From Epiperipatus broadwayi (taxonomy: Eukaryota; Onychophora; Udeonychophora; Euonychophora; Peripatidae), in the NCBI GenBank assembly GCA_028023455.1, contig JAQFVV010012966.1, forward strand, positions 229,953-293,952: 64,000 nucleotides of DNA, given 5' to 3'. A program made the position numbers and the translations under genes. The notes beneath the pieces were generated by a model that was not told the DNA's origin, ran no database searches, and saw nothing but the letters and a program-made list of their open reading frames with translations. Positions 60,441-64,000 of this stretch are shown piece by piece; the first letter of the stretch is position 1, and every line of letters starts with the position of its first letter.

Positions 60441-61725
60441 TGATGTGATGTACTGTGGCTTCTTCTTAAAATGGAGTCAGGAATCTCTCAGCAATTATAC
60501 CCAGAGAAATCTGTTAGCCACTTTATTTTCCATTCCCCACTGTAAGTTTTCCCATATTCTGCTTCATATCATTTCCACAACATAATCTTTGTCAACTCTA
60601 TAGCATTTATATCTAATTCCCCCCTTATCTTTCCCCAAATTCAGCATAAAAACCAATAATCTACTTTCTGTATAATCACTTTTTTCATATTTATTCTTCC
60701 ATAACTTCATTATTTGTACCCTTTCTATTTTCAAGCATTTATTTTCAATTAACACATGCCTAATATTTTCTATTCTTTTCTTACACAATTTACAGAATAA
60801 GACACCCATATTTTTTCATTTACATGTATATTCTCTTATTGCTAAAGATCCTATTCAAGCCTTAAACAATAAACTACTTTCTTGACTATTATCATATATT
60901 AACTTGCACCTAATATTTTGTTTATTTCTATATATATATTTAAACTCTTTTTACTCTCCATACTAGTTCTTCATCTCTCTAATTCCCTATTCTTTATTAA
61001 TAAATCTATTCTTTTATCCCATTCCTTACCACTGTATCACTCAACAATCCTCCTAACACAATCATCCAATCTTTTGTACAAATATACTGATATAAATTCT
61101 TTATCCAAATCTTTTGCATACCACATTACTTTTCTCACCCACCTTGTTACCTGCCCTTTACTCATAACCCAATTAAATACTATTTTGGCTATTCTTTTAT
61201 TATCTATAAACTGCAATCTACCAAACATTTTTATTTTACTTTTTGTATCTCTCATATGAAAACTTGACCATCGCATTTTTCCTTGAATTGCATCCCTTGC
61301 TGTCCATACATCTGCATCCAATGCATATCTTCCTACTTCCCATTGAACTTTTTGTACATAATTTAATACCCTTTTACTAACACATAATGCATTATTACCA
61401 TATGTTAACCCTGCTACTGCAACTCCCTTCCATATAATTCTAGCTACATCATATTTATTATATGAAAACACTGTTAATATCTTTATCAATCCGTTTCTTT
61501 TCTTTGCTTCATTTATCAATTTTCCCCCCATTCATCCAAATAATTTTTTTGATTACTTAAAATAATTTCCAAATAACTATATCTATTCACCACACTTAGC
61601 TTAATATCTCCCAATAAAAATTCTACATTTTTTCTTTCCCCAGTATTAACCATCATTATATTTGATTTTTCTTCACTAAATTTAATCCCCGTCTCTTTAC
61701 CCATCCTTGCACATGTCCTCAGCAT
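60441..61725 (-). pseudogene. LINE family B, longest copy: post-palm reverse transcriptase to C-terminus
   Basis: The minus-strand frame 61725-61516 starts just after the expected FADD box (RMGKETGIKFSEEKSNIMMV, then LSVVNRYSYLEIILS). A frameshift in a G run (about 61525-61530) shifts into 61531-61037, which reads FSYNKYDVARIIWKGVAVAG, LNYVQKVQWEVGRYALDADV, DAIQGKMRWSSFHMRDTKS and VTRWVRKVMW. This is the thumb/linker part of a non-LTR retrotransposon. A further frame, 60809-60564, gives the C-terminal knuckle (FCKLCKKRIENIRHVLIENK) with its last Cys decayed, then LWKNKYEKSDYTES. The 3' tail is a (CATCA)-type repeat at 60441-60453. The palm and endonuclease parts are absent. Clade unresolved. 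Confidence 0.8.
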
Positions 61726-61882
61726 ATGTGATGTGATGTAATGTACTGTGGCTTCTCCTTAAACGAAGTCAAGAATATCTCAGCAATTATGCCCAGATAA
61801 ACCTGTTAGCCACTTAATTTTCCATTCCCCACTCTAAGTTTTCCCATATTCTGCTCCATCCCATTTTCACAACCTAATCTAC
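61726..61882 (-). pseudogene. LINE family B, short 3' end, array copy 3
   Basis: About 155 bp: the last codons (the GAATATGGGAAAACTTAG region read on the minus strand), the GGCTAACAGG...CTCAGC..TTCTTGAC-type 3' untranslated block and a (CATCA)-type tail at 61726-61742. That tail touches the 5' truncation point of copy 2. Confidence 0.75.
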
Positions 61883-61889
61883 ACTCTAA

Positions 61890-62640
61890 CCTAGTGCTGT
61901 CATTTATTGTAACCTTAAGTAATCAATAGATAATATTTCATCATTTTAAAATGTAACCTTGGAACAAATGAAATTATTGACATCATATGACAGATTTTGT
62001 TAAGCTGCTCCAATATTTCACTACATCTGACCATATGTAAATATGGTACTTATAGACAATGAACTGCTCTAAGTGATCCATCAATCACATTGGAATGTAA
62101 TGATGATTACTTTTCACTTTTTCCTTAAGGAGAAGATTTTATAGTGTTTGTAAAATATGCCATTATAGTTTTTCTTTTTACTTCAGATATTCTCTTGTTA
62201 GCTTTAAGTTCTTCTAATATAACCCTGTGGTTAGTATATGAAATTAAAAGCAATCTCTAATAGCACCACATCTCAATTTCATTAATTCTACTTACATCTG
62301 ATATTTGAAAATCCAAATTTTGGCTGGGAATTGGAAAAATCAAACAATTATTCTAATCTGATAGTTAGAAATATTTTACTCGTTCCAGATTTTAGACAGT
62401 TTTGTCATAACTGTTTGTAGTATCATGATTTTTTTTGTACAGTTCCTGTTCACAGAGACCATATAGACTATGTTGAAATCCAGATACTTCCATTTCAAAA
62501 CTTGTAGCACTTCTAGTTTGGAAAATAGGAGATTGTTATTGTTCCAGTCTGTAATCAGATTTTGGAAGACCATATTGTTCCTTTAACACTTTTTACCCCA
62601 TATTTGTTAACTTTCTCTTATCAGAAACCAAGATCAAAAT
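61890..62640. other. no gene recognised
   Basis: The minus-strand frame 62376-62573 has no motif. Composition is ordinary for the window. Confidence 0.4.
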
Positions 62641-62649
62641 AAAATAGAT

Positions 62650-63147
62650 CAGTGATCTTCAACCTTTTCATACCTGCGGACCAGTAAAAATAAGGATAAG
62701 GTTTCGCGGACCAGCAAAAATAAGGATAAGGTTTCATGGACCAGCAGAAGTCTATAGATAAATTTTCTTAAAGATGTAAACAGCTTAGCCTTAGATGAAG
62801 TTATATATATATGGAGTTTGTATAATAAATTTTTATTTTTTTTAATTTTGAATTTTTTTAGAAAAGTAATAAAAAATTTAATTCTACCCCCCTCCCCCAT
62901 AAACATCTGTGATAACTAGAAAAACATATTAATTTATGTATGACTGATTAGATTTTGTTCAGTTTCTTTTTTTTTTAATCAGGTAAAAGTGCGATGAAAA
63001 AAATAAATAAAAATTGTTTATATTAATTAAAAGTTTAAAATCTTATTATTTTGTTATTAAAACTTTCTTGCCAGTCTATCGCGGACCAGCAAAAAACTTC
63101 TACGGACCACCGGAACCGGGCCGCGGACCGGTGGTTGAAGACCACTG
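62650..63147. mobile_element. hAT-type MITE with 8-bp target-site duplication
   Basis: Terminal inverted repeats CAGTGATCTTCAACC (62650-62664) and GGTTGAAGACCACTG (63133-63147), with one mismatch, have the CAG..CTG ends typical of hAT elements. Identical 8-bp repeats AAATAGAT lie at 62642-62649 and 63148-63155, the size expected for hAT. Inside the left end are three tandem copies of about 30 bp with GCGGACCAG.AAAAATAAGG, and the right end has GCGGACCAGC and CGCGGACCGGTGG. At 498 bp with no transposase it is non-autonomous. Subterminal GGACC motifs repeated at both ends are likely transposase-binding sites (inference). Confidence 0.92.
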
Positions 63148-63389
63148 AAATAGATGATAATGTTAATTAAGTTTATATTCAGTGAACTGCCAAACAGTAT
63201 CCATAGATTAATCAATGGCAGTATTGGAATAAAATGGATAAGATTTGTTTTGGAAACTTGCTTCCAAAAAGCATAGGGTTTTCTGGAATTATGGGTAAAC
63301 TTTTGATTTTAATTTTCCTTAAGTAATCACAATTTATTGGTAACACTCCTTTTAGTTGTTTCAGCAACTAATTATATATGCTCAAGAGC

Positions 63390-63850
63390 TCATAAAAACT
63401 TTGACCAAAGGAAAAAAACAGAACTGGTCATGATCCATAAACCCTGAGAGCTCCACATTCGGTTACTCTATTAGTAGACCAAACCCTTCAAGGTAAAAAA
63501 TAATTAAACAGATTATATTGAAGAATCCATAAGAAGCTTGAAAATTGGAAATGAGACAGATGGGTCATAATCTATGATTCTTGGGAGTTACACAATTTAA
63601 CACTTTACCAGGGTACTAAATCACATGCTTGATTACCTAAAAATCCATAAATTCAAAAATTGGAGGTAATAAAGGTGGGTTATATCTATTCTTCTTGAGT
63701 TCTACATTTTGCCATTTTATAACTACTCTAAACTATGACGGAAAAAGTAATCAAATGATTGTTTCCAGGAGTTTTCATTGACAGAGTTGGGTTCGAATCC
63801 ATGGCTCTTAAGCTCCTTTGTCTTTCAGTACTAAAACATGTTCACAATAA
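63390..63850 (-). repeat. second array of family L tRNA-like units, three to four units, minus orientation
   Basis: Repeated blocks at about 110-140-bp spacing include CCTGAGAGCTCCACATTCGG (63443), TTGGGAGTTACACAATTTAA (63582) and CTTGAGTTCTACATTTTGCC (63694). Each is preceded by a TGGTCATGATC / GGGTCATAATC / GGGTTATATC-type phrase. CCATAAGAAGCTTG (63527) and related phrases correspond to the CTTCTTATGAA end of the plus-strand units. The segment 63789-63805 (GGGTTCGAATCCATGGC) is a good B-box-like sequence on the plus strand at the edge. Confidence 0.55.
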
Positions 63851-64000
63851 ATATTTATCTAAAAGGCGATGTATATTATTCACTTACAATCTTTTTATCT
63901 TCGAGTTTTTAAACTGCTATATTAAATATGAATTCTAAATTCTCAAACTTTGGCAAAAAATAAAAAATAAAACGGGGGAGGAAAACATAATGCATTATTA

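Noticed and set aside
60918-61259. 113-codon plus-strand frame rich in Leu, Ser and Ile as a membrane protein
   Set aside because: It is the reverse complement of the LINE family B coding region. Hydrophobic antisense frames are expected from A-rich coding strands.
62649-62906. 85-codon minus-strand frame with repeated LFLLVRETLS
   Set aside because: It is produced by three tandem 30-bp units inside the hAT MITE.

Overview
This window looks like repeat-rich, non-coding nuclear DNA from a metazoan, most likely an invertebrate. By eye it is about three-quarters A+T. It has no bacterial-style gene packing, no open reading frame that reads as a conserved host gene, and no rRNA or complete tRNA gene. 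It carries remnants of most eukaryotic transposon classes: Penelope-like elements, several non-LTR retrotransposon (LINE) families, tRNA-derived SINEs, mariner, a hAT MITE and many foldback repeats. There are also long TA, TC, TG and GATA microsatellites. I cannot name the species. The RTE-type LINE proteins and the Penelope GIY-YIG endonuclease would fit an AT-rich arthropod, mollusc or other invertebrate.

Layout. 1-600: 3' end of a Penelope-like element with an open GIY-YIG reading frame running in from outside the window. 700-4375: AT-rich DNA with a 60-bp exact duplication, a TA tract and an 84-bp-arm hairpin. 4375-8960: a block that keeps many CpGs, with a weak LTR/primer-binding-site signal at its left edge. 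8960-16720: microsatellites, a decayed mariner (13537-14347) and a foldback repeat. 16720-25430: a three-part foldback, dispersed family E, family A foldbacks and LINE fragments. 25430-32700: a roughly 3.2 kb inverted-repeat structure with two palindromes in its loop. 33000-36900: a foldback with a 13-bp flanking repeat, a tandem array of tRNA-like units, and a LINE interrupted by a tRNA-Val-type SINE. 37139-37577: a GATA array. 38300-48230: more family A and E repeats, a palindromic Penelope-like remnant and SINEs. 48300-61900: LINE fragments, including three abutting head-to-tail copies, and a second three-part foldback. 62650-63147: a hAT MITE with an 8-bp target duplication. 63390-63850: a second array of tRNA-like units.

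No genes act together as a pathway. The features of most interest are structural. A CTGATGA-hairpin-GAAA motif, resembling the hammerhead ribozyme core known from Penelope-like elements, occurs in three inverted-repeat families, and a more degenerate form lies after the Penelope ORF. tRNA-like units occur in tandem at about 130-bp spacing in two places. LINE copies abut at their pentanucleotide tails. All repeat boundaries are read by eye, and most are accurate to about 10-30 bp.
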